From Actinomadura sp. KC216 (GTDB taxonomy: Bacteria; Actinomycetota; Actinomycetes; Streptosporangiales; Streptosporangiaceae): a DNA stretch of 36,946 bases. The notes beneath the pieces were generated by a model that made no database searches, had not been told where the DNA came from, and was given only the letters and a program-made list of their open reading frames with translations. Positions within the stretch are counted from its first letter, which is position 1, and each line of letters begins with the position of its first letter. The DNA lies in assembly GCF_004348535.1 (NCBI RefSeq), contig NZ_SMJX01000056.1:1-36946 (forward strand), given 5' to 3'. The position numbers were made by a program, and so were the translations under genes. This document shows, piece by piece, positions 1 through 8,234 of this stretch.

Positions 1-314
1 TCCCCGCCCCGCATCCCCCCAAGTCGCTTTTACCCAGCAAAAAGCGCCCTCAGAACGAACACGAACCACGACAGGGACGCCTGTGGCCCCGCCACGACGC
101 ACCGACCTCAGCCACCTACTACGGCGACCTCAGCCATCGCAGCAACCGCCCAACAACCTCAACAGCCGCGATCGCGTCCGAAGGCAGGTTTCGAGCTTGC
201 GAGAAACCTGATCGCGCAGCGAGCCGCCAGGCGAGACGAAGCGATGCAGCGATCGCCCGTGTTTCTCGACGATGGAGGCCCACCAGGGCCGAAGGAGGAG
301 AGAAATGCCAAAAA
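1..314. other. Intergenic region downstream of polA with small hairpins and direct repeats
   Basis: I see no convincing gene here. It holds an AT-rich hairpin (CGCTTTT at 25-31 with AAAAGCG at 40-46), a 12-bp direct repeat CGACCTCAGCCA at 103-114 and 125-136, and a hairpin of arms CAGGTTTC (185-192) and GAAACCTG (203-210). Positions 165-260 are dense in related words such as AGCGA, GCGAG and GATCGCG. Either hairpin could end polA transcription, but neither is followed by a T tract on the minus strand. Confidence 0.4.
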
Positions 315-3005
315 CTAGTGCGCCGCTTCTTGCCAGGTTTGGCCGGTGCCCATGGAGACGCTCAGCGGGGCGCGGAGGTCGTAGGCGCCGGCCATTTCGG
401 TGCTGACCAGGGTCTTGAGCTCGTCGAGCTCGCCGGGGGCGACCTCGAAGACGAGTTCGTCGTGGACCTGGAGGAGCATCCGGGACGTCAGGCCCGCGGC
501 GCGGAGGGCGCGGTCGACGTTGAGGCTGGCGACCTTGATGATGTCGGCGGCGGAGCCCTGGATGGGGGCGTTGAGGGCCATGCGCTCGGCCATCTCGCGG
601 CGCTGGCGGTTGTCGGAGTTGAGGTCGGGCAGGTAGCGGCGGCGGCCGAGGATGGTCTCGGTGTAGCCGTCCTGGCGGGCCTTGGCGACGATGTCGCGGA
701 GGTAGTCGCGGACGCCGCCGAACTGCTCGAAGTACTCCTCCATGAGGCCGCGGGCCTCGTCCGGGGAGATCCGGAGCTGCTGGGAGAGCCCGTAGGCGGA
801 CAGGCCGTAGGCGAGGCCGTAGTTCATGGCCTTGATGCGGGCGCGCAGCTCGGAGTCGATCTGCTCGGGCGGGAGGCCGAACACGCGGGACGCGGTGATC
901 GTGTGGAAGTCGGCGCCGGAGCCGAACGCTTCGAGGAGGGCGCCGTCCTCAGACAGGTGCGCCATGATCCGCAGCTCGATCTGCGAGTAGTCGGCGGTGA
1001 GGAGGGACTCGTAGTCGCCGGAGACGACGAACGCCTCGCGGATCTGCCTGCCCTCGGCGGTGCGGATGGGGATGTTCTGCAGGTTCGGGTCGGTCGAGGA
1101 GAGCCGGCCGGTGGCGGCGATCATCTGGTTGAACGTGGTGTGGATGCGCCCGGCGTCGTCGGCCATCGGGATGAGGGAGTCGACGATGCTCTTGAGCTTC
1201 GCGACCTCGCGCCACCGCAGGATGTGCTCCAGGACGGGGTGCGGCTCCTTCTCCAGGAGGTTCGTGAGGGCCTCGGAGTCGGTGGTGTAGCCGGTCTTGG
1301 TGCGCTTGGTCTTGGGCAGGTTCAGCTCGTCGAACAGGACCTGCTGCACCTGCTTCGGCGACCCGAGGTTGAACTCGTGGCCGACGGCGGTGTGGGCGGC
1401 CTGCTCCTGCTCCTTGACCTGGCCGCCGAGGGACGCCGACAGCCCGGCGAGGTGGTCGGTGTCGACGGCGATCCCGGCGCGCTCCATCCCGGCGAGGACG
1501 CCGACGAGCGGCAGCTCCACCTCGTGCAGGAGGCGGGTGGCGCCGCGCTTGTCGAGGTCCTTGTCGAGGACGTCGGCCAGCTCGGTCACCGCGCGGGCGC
1601 GGACGGCGAGCGCCTCGGCGGCCTCCTCCTCGCCGGAGCCGTCGAGGGTGAGCTGCCCGGTGTCCTCGGTCTCGCTGCGCAGCTCGCGGTGCAGGTAGCG
1701 CAGCGCGAGGTCGGCGAGGTCGAACGTCCGCTGGCCGGGGAGCGCGAGGTAGGCGGCGAGCGCGGTGTCGCTGGTGACGCCGTCGAGGGCGAGGCCGCGG
1801 GCGGCGAGCGCGAGCATCGGGCCCTTCGCCTCGTGGATCGCCTTGGGGCGCTCGGCGTCGGCGAGGTGGGCGGCGAGGGCGCGCTCGTCGTCCTCGATCA
1901 GCTCGGCCGGGTCGAGGTGCACGGCCGGGCCCTTCTTGGACGCCAGCGCCAGCGCGGTGATCTCGCCGGTGCCGCGGCCCCACGTGCCGGTGACGGCGAT
2001 GCCGAGCCGGTCGCCGGCGTTGGCGTCCAGCCAGGCGCCGAGCGCGCCGGGCTCCAGGGCGTCCAGCTGGACGTCGAAGCCCTCGTCGGCCTCGGGCTCG
2101 GCGGCGGAGATCGTGGAGTACAGGCGCTCGCGCAGGACGCGGAACTGCAGCGAGTCGAACAGGGTGTGGATCTCCTCGCGGTCCCACTGGCCCATGGTCA
2201 GCTGCGGCGGCGTCAGCTCAAGGCCGACCTCGGTGTCGAGCTTGTTGATCTGGTGGTTGCGCAGGACCCCGGCGAGGTGCTCGCGGAGGCTGTCGCCGGC
2301 CTTGCCCTTGATCTCGTCGACGCGGGCGACGAGGGTGTCGAGGTCGCCGTACTTGAGGAGCCACTTGGCGGCGGTCTTCGGGCCGACGCCGGGCACGCCG
2401 GGCAGGTTGTCGCTGCTCTCCCCGACCAGCGCGGCCAGCTCCCGGTACCGGACGGGCGGCACGCCGTAGCGGGCCTCGACGGCGGCCGGGTCCATCCGGG
2501 ACAGCTCGGAGACCCCGCGGACCGGGTACAGGATCGTGACGTCGTCGTTGACGAGCTGGAACGCGTCCCGGTCGCCGGTAACGATGAGGGTCTCCATGCC
2601 CGCGTCCACGGCCTGGACGGCCAGGGTGGCGATGATGTCGTCCGCCTCGAACCCGGCGACGGACATGCGCGGGATGCGCAGCGCGTCGAGGACCTCGAAG
2701 ATCAGGCTGACCTGGCTGCGGAACTCGTCCGGCGTCTTCTGCCGCCCCGCCTTGTACTCGACGTACTGCTCGTGCCGGAACGTCGGCTCGGAGCGGTCGA
2801 ACGCCACGGCGATGTGGGTCGGCTGCTCGTCGCGCAGGACGTTGATGAGCATCGAGGTGAAGCCGTACACGGCGTTGGTCGGCTGCCCGTCGGTGGTGGA
2901 GAAGTTCTCCACGGGCAACGCGAAGAACGCCCGGTAGGCCAGGGAGTGCCCGTCGAGCAGGAGAAGCCGGTCACGCTTGTCAGGGGTCGCTGCTTTCGTC
3001 GCCAC
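315..3005 (-). CDS. polA: DNA polymerase I
   Basis: DNA polymerase I fills gaps after Okazaki-fragment processing and during excision repair. The 896-residue protein has the usual order. An N-terminal 5'-3' exonuclease/flap domain (about 10-300) contains DGHSLAYRAFFALP and EADDIIATLA, with the helix-hairpin-helix GVPGVGPKTAAKWL. A degenerate 3'-5' exonuclease-like domain spans about 315-500. The polymerase domain has motif A LLTADYSQIELRIM near 670, motif B RIKAMNYGLAYG near 725 and motif C VHDELVFEV near 847. The acidic proofreading residues are missing (GIAVTG where DxE is expected, and HEAKGPM without the Asp), so proofreading is probably absent, as known for mycobacterial PolA. The start is GTG. 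Only 45 bp separate it from the divergent thioesterase, and a -10-like TAGAGT lies about 10 bp upstream. Confidence 0.97.
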   Translation of the reverse strand: MATKAATPDKRDRLLLLDGHSLAYRAFFALPVENFSTTDGQPTNAVYGFTSMLINVLRDEQPTHIAVAFDRSEPTFRHEQYVEYKAGRQKTPDEFRSQVSLIFEVLDALRIPRMSVAGFEADDIIATLAVQAVDAGMETLIVTGDRDAFQLVNDDVTILYPVRGVSELSRMDPAAVEARYGVPPVRYRELAALVGESSDNLPGVPGVGPKTAAKWLLKYGDLDTLVARVDEIKGKAGDSLREHLAGVLRNHQINKLDTEVGLELTPPQLTMGQWDREEIHTLFDSLQFRVLRERLYSTISAAEPEADEGFDVQLDALEPGALGAWLDANAGDRLGIAVTGTWGRGTGEITALALASKKGPAVHLDPAELIEDDERALAAHLADAERPKAIHEAKGPMLALAARGLALDGVTSDTALAAYLALPGQRTFDLADLALRYLHRELRSETEDTGQLTLDGSGEEEAAEALAVRARAVTELADVLDKDLDKRGATRLLHEVELPLVGVLAGMERAGIAVDTDHLAGLSASLGGQVKEQEQAAHTAVGHEFNLGSPKQVQQVLFDELNLPKTKRTKTGYTTDSEALTNLLEKEPHPVLEHILRWREVAKLKSIVDSLIPMADDAGRIHTTFNQMIAATGRLSSTDPNLQNIPIRTAEGRQIREAFVVSGDYESLLTADYSQIELRIMAHLSEDGALLEAFGSGADFHTITASRVFGLPPEQIDSELRARIKAMNYGLAYGLSAYGLSQQLRISPDEARGLMEEYFEQFGGVRDYLRDIVAKARQDGYTETILGRRRYLPDLNSDNRQRREMAERMALNAPIQGSAADIIKVASLNVDRALRAAGLTSRMLLQVHDELVFEVAPGELDELKTLVSTEMAGAYDLRAPLSVSMGTGQTWQEAAH

Positions 3006-3050
3006 ACCAGGACTCTAGTCTGCGTCGACGACAGTTTTGCGGAGGGTGAA

Positions 3051-3470
3051 GTGACTGACAGCGGGGGTGCGGAAATCATCTTTCCCGAAGGCGCGCAGGG
3101 CGACTTGGCCAAGGCCATGGGCGTGGAGTTCCTTGAGGCGTCTCCCGAGCGTGTCGTGGGGCGGATGCCCGTCAAGGGGAACACCCAGCCGTACGGGCTG
3201 CTGCACGGCGGGGCCTCCTGCGTCCTGGCCGAGACGCTCGGGTCCGTCGGCTCCGCGCTGCACGCGGGCGAAGGCCGCATCGCCGTCGGCATCGAGATCA
3301 ACGCCACCCATCACCGGTCGGCCACCGAGGGGCACGTGACGGGGGTGGCGACCCGCGTCCACGGCGGGCGGACGCTCGCCACCTACGACATCGTGATCAC
3401 CGACGGGGACGGCCGGCGGGTCTGCACCGCCCGCCTCACCTGCATGCTCCGCGACGCGCCGGGCGGATGA
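3051..3470 (+). CDS. PaaI-type hotdog-fold thioesterase
   Basis: This 139-residue protein has the single hotdog domain of the PaaI/YbgC-like acyl-CoA thioesterases, which hydrolyse acyl- or aroyl-CoA esters in the cytoplasm. The signature region is QPYGLLHGGASCVLAETLGS (about 44-63), where HGG precedes the catalytic-helix acid residue, followed by a strand with GIEINATHHRS. The length is normal for the family. The start is GTG at 3051, with GGAGGGT a few bases upstream; longer readings in this frame run antisense through polA and are shadows. It is divergent from polA across 45 bp, so the promoters must be packed together or overlap the polA start. In actinobacteria a thioesterase beside polA is common. 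The acyl substrate cannot be told from sequence. Confidence 0.9.
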   Translation: MTDSGGAEIIFPEGAQGDLAKAMGVEFLEASPERVVGRMPVKGNTQPYGLLHGGASCVLAETLGSVGSALHAGEGRIAVGIEINATHHRSATEGHVTGVATRVHGGRTLATYDIVITDGDGRRVCTARLTCMLRDAPGG

Positions 3471-3530
3471 TCTCGGGGCCGGCTTCCTTTGCGATGCGCG
3501 GCCCCGGGTCTGTAGCGTGGATCGGAACGG

Positions 3531-3599
3531 CCCGGGATCACCGAGTAGACAACGTACGCGCCCGGGGAAGGTTCGTACGGCCCCAAAGGTGATCCCGGG
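3531..3599. other. Nested inverted repeat (12-bp outer stem, 6-bp inner stem)
   Basis: CCCGGGATCACC (3531-3542) pairs perfectly with GGTGATCCCGGG (3588-3599). Inside it, CGTACG at 3553-3558 can pair with CGTACG at 3574-3579, leaving a 15-nt apical loop. It begins 60 bp after the thioesterase stop and lies about 130 bp before the next gene. It may be a factor-independent terminator, but the nested architecture and long interior are more elaborate than needed for that. It matches no riboswitch class I know. Confidence 0.5.
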
Positions 3600-3636
3600 T
3601 CAACGCATGCCCGGGCCCTGGCACCCCGGCTCGGCG

Positions 3637-3646
3637 ACACCGGTGT
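3637..3646. promoter_or_regulatory. 10-bp perfect palindrome upstream of the DUF4352 gene
   Basis: ACACCGGTGT is a perfect palindrome 82-91 bp upstream of the ATG at 3728. It could be an operator for a dimeric regulator. Palindromes of this length occur by chance in GC-rich DNA, so this is tentative. Confidence 0.2.
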
Positions 3647-3727
3647 TCGGCCATCACTGGTTGCAGTTGGGTTGCGAATCGCGCCGGGCCGTTCACCTCG
3701 GGGCATGATCGGCCGTACGTTCCGAGC

Positions 3728-4282
3728 ATGCGCCTGCGTCCACGGGTCCCCCTCACGATCGCCGCCGCCGCGGCGCTCGCCGGCGCCGTCGCGTTCGCGG
3801 GGTCCGCCGGCTCCGGGAAGGCCACGGCGACGCCGTCCTACAGCATCCCCGCCGAGAGGGTCCGCGAGGGCGAGTCCGTGCCGGAGGGCAAGACCGGGCG
3901 CAGCGCCGACATGACGTTCACCGTCATCGGCTTCCGCGAGGGCATGACCGAGGTGATGGGCACGCACGCGGCGATGGAGTCCCAGGGCACGTTCACCCGG
4001 ATCCGGATCCTCGCCGTCAACACCGGCCGCGACATCCAGGTCTTCGACACCTGGAAGCAGCGGCTCGTCACCACCGACGGCAGGGCCCACTCCCCCGACG
4101 TCAACGCCACCATGATCAAGCGGCAGCCGGAGCGGCTGTCGGTCGGCTCGTTCATGCGCGCCGAGTTCGACGTCTGGTTCGACGTGCCGCGCGGGGCGAA
4201 GGTCAAGGCCGTCCGGCTGTACGGGTCGCCGCCGGTGGGGGCCGTCCGCGATCCCGCGCCCGCCGAGATCGCGCTCCCCTGA
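3728..4282 (+). CDS. Secreted DUF4352-type (MPT63-like) protein
   Basis: This is a 184-residue exported protein. A basic N-terminus (MRLRPR) is followed by a hydrophobic segment rich in Ala (about 8-28), which reads as a Sec signal peptide or an uncleaved anchor. The mature part has alternating strands such as DMTFTVIGFREGM, FTRIRILAVNTGRDIQVFDT and MRAEFDVWFDVPRGAKV. This is the pattern of the immunoglobulin-like DUF4352/telokin-like domain found in MPT63-type actinobacterial secreted proteins. The family's biochemical role is unknown. The ATG at 3728 is chosen because it starts the signal peptide; no good ribosome-binding site is seen. The gene stands alone, convergent with livF. Confidence 0.75.
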   Translation: MRLRPRVPLTIAAAAALAGAVAFAGSAGSGKATATPSYSIPAERVREGESVPEGKTGRSADMTFTVIGFREGMTEVMGTHAAMESQGTFTRIRILAVNTGRDIQVFDTWKQRLVTTDGRAHSPDVNATMIKRQPERLSVGSFMRAEFDVWFDVPRGAKVKAVRLYGSPPVGAVRDPAPAEIALP

Positions 4283-4337
4283 CCGTCCCGGCCAGGGGCT
4301 CAGGCGTCTCTCAGGGCACTCAGGACGCCCGACGCGG

Positions 4338-4380
4338 CGCGCCCGCCCAAGCCCCGGCGAACCGGACCTGGACGGGCGCG
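4338..4380. terminator. Candidate bidirectional terminator between the DUF4352 gene and livF
   Basis: CGCGCCCG (4338-4345) is complementary to CGGGCGCG (4373-4380) across a 27-nt loop, in the 118-bp gap between two convergent genes. The position suits a shared terminator; the long loop and missing U tract make it weak. Confidence 0.3.
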
Positions 4381-4400
4381 TCACGCAGCCTGAGAGCCGC

Positions 4401-5210
4401 TTACCGGGACGTCCCCTCCTCGGAGTCGTCCGCGGCCTCGGCGGTGCCCGAGGTCCCGGCGGCATCCACCGACTGGACGTCCGACGCCCCGGTCAGGTCG
4501 TCGCCCGACGCGCCGCCCAGGTAGGCCGCGCGGACCTGCGGGTCGTCGAGCAGCTCGCCCGCGGGCGCCGCCTTCACGACCCGGCCCGTCTCCAGCACGT
4601 AGGCGCGGTGCGCGATCTGCAGCGCCTGCTGGGCGTTCTGCTCCACCAGCAGCACCGTCGTGCCGCGCCGGTTGATCTCCACGATGATCGAGAAGATCTG
4701 CTGCACGAGCATCGGCGCGAGGCCCATGGACGGCTCGTCCAGCAGGAGCACCTTCGGCTTGGCCATCAGCGCCCGCCCGATCGCGAGCATCTGCTGCTCG
4801 CCGCCGGACATCGTGCCGCCCGCCTGCGACCGGCGCTCGGCCAGCCGCGGGAACAGCTCGTACGCCTCCGCCAGCTCCTTGGCCGCGCTGTCCTTGCGGG
4901 CGTAGGCGCCCATCAGGAGGTTCTCCTCCACCGTCATGCCGGGGAAGATGCCGCGCCCCTCAGGGGCCTGCCCGATGCCCGCGAGGACGCGCTTGTGCCC
5001 GGGCATCCGGCTGATGTCCTTGCCGTCGAAGCGCACCGCGCCCGACGACAGGTTGCGCAGCCCCGAGATCGTCTTGAGCGTGGTCGTCTTCCCGGCGCCG
5101 TTCGCGCCGATCAGCGTGACGATCTCGCCCTGGTCGACGGACACCGAGATGCCCTTCAACGCCGCGATCTTCCCGTAGTGGACGTGGATGTCGTCGATCT
5201 CAAGAAGCAT
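4401..5210 (-). CDS. livF: Branched-chain amino-acid ABC transporter ATPase LivF
   Basis: This is one of the two cytoplasmic ATPases driving the Liv uptake system. Walker A is GANGAGKTT (about 35-43), the signature is TMSGGEQQMLAIGRALM, Walker B is VLLLDEPSMGLAP, and the H-loop region is LVEQNAQQAL. The short insertion pattern and SMGLAP after Walker B are typical of LivF rather than LivG. About 35 residues at the C-terminus, rich in Gly, Ala, Asp and Ser, extend past the usual end and look disordered. The ATG at 5210 lies 11 bp inside the end of livG, so the two are translationally coupled. It is the last gene of the livK-H-M-G-F run. Confidence 0.95.
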   Translation of the reverse strand: MLLEIDDIHVHYGKIAALKGISVSVDQGEIVTLIGANGAGKTTTLKTISGLRNLSSGAVRFDGKDISRMPGHKRVLAGIGQAPEGRGIFPGMTVEENLLMGAYARKDSAAKELAEAYELFPRLAERRSQAGGTMSGGEQQMLAIGRALMAKPKVLLLDEPSMGLAPMLVQQIFSIIVEINRRGTTVLLVEQNAQQALQIAHRAYVLETGRVVKAAPAGELLDDPQVRAAYLGGASGDDLTGASDVQSVDAAGTSGTAEAADDSEEGTSR

Positions 5211-5991
5211 CGGCCGGTGCCCCCAGATACGCCTCGATGACCCGCGGGTCGTTCTGCACCTCGGCCGGGAGGCCGTCGGCGATCTTCTGGCCGAAGTCCA
5301 GCACCGCGATCCGGTCGCTGATCCCCATCACCAGGCTCATGTCGTGCTCGATGAGCAGGACGGTCACCCCGGTGTCGCGGATCCTGCGGATCAGGTCCTG
5401 CAGCGCGACCTTCTCCGCGGGGTTCATCCCCGCGGCGGGCTCGTCGAGCAGCAGCAGCTTCGGCTCGGTCGCGAGCGCCCGCGCGATCTCCAGCCGCCGC
5501 TGGTCGCCGTACGGGAGGTTCTTCGCCGCCTCCTCGCCGCGGTGCGGGATGCCGACCAGCTCCAGCAGCTCGCGGGCGCGCTCCCTGCCGGAGCGCTCCT
5601 CGCGGCGGTGCCAGGGCAGGCCCAGGGCCGCGGCGACGAACCCGGTGCGGTGGTGCGCGTCGGTGCCGACGAGGACGTTCTCGACCGCCGTCATGTTGTG
5701 GAACAGGCGGACGTTCTGGAACGTCCGCGCCACGCCCAGCTTCGTGACGACGTACCGCTTCTTCCCGTCGATGCGCTTCCCGCGGAAGATCACCCGCCCC
5801 TCGGACGGCCGGTACACGCCGGTGGTCACGTTGAACACCGTCGTCTTCCCGGCCCCGTTCGGGCCGATCAGCGCGAAGATCTCGCCTTCGGTGACCGTGA
5901 GGTTCACCTTGTTGAGCGCGACCACGCCGCCGAACCGCATCACGACGTCGCGCAGCTCAAGGACGGGCGTGGCGTCCTTCGTCCCGCTCAC
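5200..5991 (-). CDS. livG: Branched-chain amino-acid ABC transporter ATPase LivG
   Basis: This is the second Liv ATPase (263 residues). Walker A is GPNGAGKTTVFN, the Q-loop region includes GVARTFQNVRLFHNMTAVEN, Walker B is LLLLDEPAAGMNP, and VLLIEHDMSLVMGISDRIAV carries the switch His. GVARTFQNVRLF is a typical LivG stretch. The start is GTG at 5991, sharing GTGA with the livM stop; a longer reading upstream of this would lie wholly inside livM in another frame. The stop overlaps the livF start. It should form a heterodimer with LivF beneath the LivHM permease. Confidence 0.95.
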   Translation of the reverse strand: MSGTKDATPVLELRDVVMRFGGVVALNKVNLTVTEGEIFALIGPNGAGKTTVFNVTTGVYRPSEGRVIFRGKRIDGKKRYVVTKLGVARTFQNVRLFHNMTAVENVLVGTDAHHRTGFVAAALGLPWHRREERSGRERARELLELVGIPHRGEEAAKNLPYGDQRRLEIARALATEPKLLLLDEPAAGMNPAEKVALQDLIRRIRDTGVTVLLIEHDMSLVMGISDRIAVLDFGQKIADGLPAEVQNDPRVIEAYLGAPADAS

Positions 5992-7163
5992 TTGCCCTCC
6001 TCCAGCGTCTCTCCGGGGCCGAAGTCGGGCTTGTCCGGTCCGGCCACCTCGGCTCCCATACTGCCCATACCGCCGGTGCCCTCGGCCAGTTCGGCCTTCC
6101 GCTGCCGGGACGGCCACAGCCCCTCCGGACGGAAGATCATCATGACCACCAGCGCGGCACCGAAGATCAGCATCCGGTAGTCGGACAGGAACCGGAAGCG
6201 CTCGGGCAGCCAGGCCAGCACCGCGGCGCCGAGCATGACGCCCGGGAGGTTGCCCGAGCCGCCCAGCACCACGCCGGCCAGGATCAGCGCCGACACGAGG
6301 AACTCGAAGTTCAGCGGGGTGATCGACGTCTGCTGCGAGGCGAACACCACGCCGCCGCTGCCGCCGATCGCGGCGCCGATCGCGAACGCCGCCAGCTTGA
6401 ACTTGAACGTCGGCACGCCCATCAGCTCGGCGGCGTCCTCGTCCTCGCGGATCGACACCCACGCGCGGCCGACCCGCGAGTTCTCCAGCCGCTTCACGAA
6501 GATGATCGCGATGATGATGAACACGAGCAGCAGGTAGTAGTACGGCCGGGAGTCCAGGAGCCCGTACTTCAGCGGCTGCACGCCCATGATCTCGAATTCC
6601 GAGAGCGACGGCGGGTGCGGGATGCCCTGCACGCCGCGGGGCCCGTTCACGTACTCGCTGTTGTTCGCCGTCCGCTTGACGATCTCACCGAAGCCGAGCG
6701 TGACGATCGCCAGATAGTCGCCGCGCAGCCGCAGCGTCGGCGCGCCCAGGATCACGCCGGCCAGCGCGGAGAACAGGATCGCCAGGACGAGCGATTCCCA
6801 GAAGGTCCAGTTGTACTTGGTGGCGAAGATGGCCATCGTGTAGGCGCCCACCGCGTAGAACGCCACGTAGCCGAGGTCGAGCAGGCCGGCCATGCCGACC
6901 ACCACGTTCAGGCCGATCGCCAGGAGCACGTAGATCGCGATCTGGGTGCTCAGCATCGACGCCCAGTCGGAGCCGCTCGGCGCCATGAAGCTGCCGATGG
7001 ACTCGCTCGGGAGCAGGACGCCGCCGATGATCAGGAGGCCGTAGACGATCCAGCGCACCACGGGCGGGGCGCCCGCCCACGCGTTGCGGAGCGGATCCAA
7101 CGAGAGCATGTCGCGGGCCCCGGCGAGGCCGCTCTTTCCGTTTCCGTTCTTTGTGAGGTTCAT
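5988..7163 (-). CDS. livM: Branched-chain amino-acid ABC transporter permease LivM
   Basis: This 391-residue inner-membrane permease has multiple hydrophobic helices and the family's conserved stretch GLNVVVGMAGLLDLGYVAFY, then LRGDYLAIVTLGFGEIVKR and RIREDE-like SIREDEDAAELMGV, which is the cytoplasmic coupling region. The C-terminal helix block GAALVVMMIFRPEGLWPSRQ is followed by a Gly/Glu-rich tail. About 30 hydrophilic residues precede the first helix. It overlaps livH by 4 bp (ATGA) and livG by 4 bp (GTGA). Together with LivH it forms the transmembrane path for Leu, Ile, Val or related amino acids; exact specificity cannot be read from the permease. Confidence 0.95.
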   Translation of the reverse strand: MNLTKNGNGKSGLAGARDMLSLDPLRNAWAGAPPVVRWIVYGLLIIGGVLLPSESIGSFMAPSGSDWASMLSTQIAIYVLLAIGLNVVVGMAGLLDLGYVAFYAVGAYTMAIFATKYNWTFWESLVLAILFSALAGVILGAPTLRLRGDYLAIVTLGFGEIVKRTANNSEYVNGPRGVQGIPHPPSLSEFEIMGVQPLKYGLLDSRPYYYLLLVFIIIAIIFVKRLENSRVGRAWVSIREDEDAAELMGVPTFKFKLAAFAIGAAIGGSGGVVFASQQTSITPLNFEFLVSALILAGVVLGGSGNLPGVMLGAAVLAWLPERFRFLSDYRMLIFGAALVVMMIFRPEGLWPSRQRKAELAEGTGGMGSMGAEVAGPDKPDFGPGETLEEGK

Positions 7164-8125
7164 GCGCGCGCCTGCTGGAGGGACTCACCGAGAATGCCGG
7201 TGGGACGGAACATCAGGACCAGGATCAGCAAGGTGAACGCGACGACGTCACGCCATTCCGACCCGAAGATGCTTGAGCCGTACATCTCCAGCAACCCCAG
7301 CGTGAAGCCGCCGGCCAGGGCGCCGCGGATGTTGCCGATGCCGCCGAGCACCGCCGCGGTGAACGCCTTGATGCCGAGCAGGAACCCGGTGAAGTAGTTC
7401 GTCGTCTCGAACCGCAGGAAGTACAGCGCCGCGGCGACGCCCGCCATGATGCCGCCGACGAGGAAGGTCACCTGCACCACCCGGTCGATGTTGACGCCCA
7501 TCAGCACCGCGGTCTCCGGGTCCTGCGCGGTCGAGCGGATGCCGCGGCCGAGCTTGGTCCGGTTCACGAACTGGTCCAGCGCGATCATCATCGCCACCGC
7601 GCCGACGAAGACGATCAGCTGATCGTTGCGGATCAGGATCGGACCGGCGTCCACCACGGCCGTCAGCTCTTTGAAGTGCTCGTTGACGTCGAGCTTGCCG
7701 CCCTCCTTCGAGGTGCCGAAGACCCGATGGATCACCACCGTGCCCATCAGCTGCTGGATGAAGATCGACGCGCCGATCGCGGAGATCAGCGCCGCCAGCC
7801 GTGACGCGCCCTTCTTGCGCAAGGGCCGGTAGGCGGTCACTTCCAGCAGCATCGCGCCGCCGCCCGCCACCGCGCCCGCCACGACGGCCATCAGCACCAC
7901 CACGCCGATGAGCGCGATCCCGCCCACGTCGTCGGCGCCGATCCCGCGGGCCGTCCACAGCGCGGCGAACGTGCCGACCATGAAGATGTCGGCATGCGCG
8001 AAATTGATCAGCCGGAGCACGCCGTAGACCATGGTGTAGCCGAGCGCCAGGAGTGCGTAGATCGCACCCAGCGCCAGCCCGTCCACGGTCGACGGCCAGA
8101 ATTGATTGATGAAGTCGTCGAGCAC
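7160..8125 (-). CDS. livH: Branched-chain amino-acid ABC transporter permease LivH
   Basis: This 321-residue permease has the LivH signature LGLALGAIYALLALGYTMVYGV-like start (residues about 14-35) followed by LRLINFAHADIFMVG, which is diagnostic. Later come RSTAQDPETAVLMGVNIDRV (coupling helix) and KAFTAAVLGGIGNIRGALAGG. It ends with a short basic tail. The ATG at 8125 begins the LivH alignment. Between livK and livH lies a strong 14-bp hairpin (8146-8175), so livH is probably expressed at a lower level than livK from the same transcript. The stop overlaps the livM start by 4 bp. Confidence 0.95.
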   Translation of the reverse strand: MLDDFINQFWPSTVDGLALGAIYALLALGYTMVYGVLRLINFAHADIFMVGTFAALWTARGIGADDVGGIALIGVVVLMAVVAGAVAGGGAMLLEVTAYRPLRKKGASRLAALISAIGASIFIQQLMGTVVIHRVFGTSKEGGKLDVNEHFKELTAVVDAGPILIRNDQLIVFVGAVAMMIALDQFVNRTKLGRGIRSTAQDPETAVLMGVNIDRVVQVTFLVGGIMAGVAAALYFLRFETTNYFTGFLLGIKAFTAAVLGGIGNIRGALAGGFTLGLLEMYGSSIFGSEWRDVVAFTLLILVLMFRPTGILGESLQQARA

Positions 8126-8145
8126 CTTCGGTCGCCTTCGTCAAA

Positions 8146-8175
8146 GGAGCGGGAGCGCTGTAGCGCTCCCGCTCC
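8146..8175 (-). terminator. Strong hairpin between livK and livH (attenuator or mRNA-stability stem)
   Basis: GGAGCGGGAGCGCT (8146-8159) and AGCGCTCCCGCTCC (8162-8175) are perfect inverted complements with only GT between, so about 13 bp can form with a 4-nt loop. It sits 21 bp upstream of the livH start and 60 bp downstream of the livK stop, inside what looks like one operon. Known solute-receptor operons use such stems for partial termination or 3'-end protection, giving excess binding protein; that role here is inference. Confidence 0.65.
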
Positions 8176-8234
8176 CGCGCCATCAGAGGCCCCCGGAACG
8201 GGGGACGGTCAGGTCAGTCCAGGCGTGGTGACGC

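Noticed and set aside
318..3470. A 1050-codon plus-strand frame running antisense to polA into the thioesterase
   Set aside because: Its first part is the complement of polA with skewed Gly/Val/Asp composition; only the thioesterase part from the GTG at 3051 has domain motifs and a ribosome site.
3531..3599. A c-di-AMP (ydaO-type) riboswitch or a tRNA
   Set aside because: The 12-bp outer stem and the interior match neither the conserved riboswitch core I know nor a cloverleaf.
5992..6462. N-terminal extension of livG into livM
   Set aside because: The extra residues are Arg/Gly-rich shadow of livM, and the GTGA overlap at 5991 gives a natural start.
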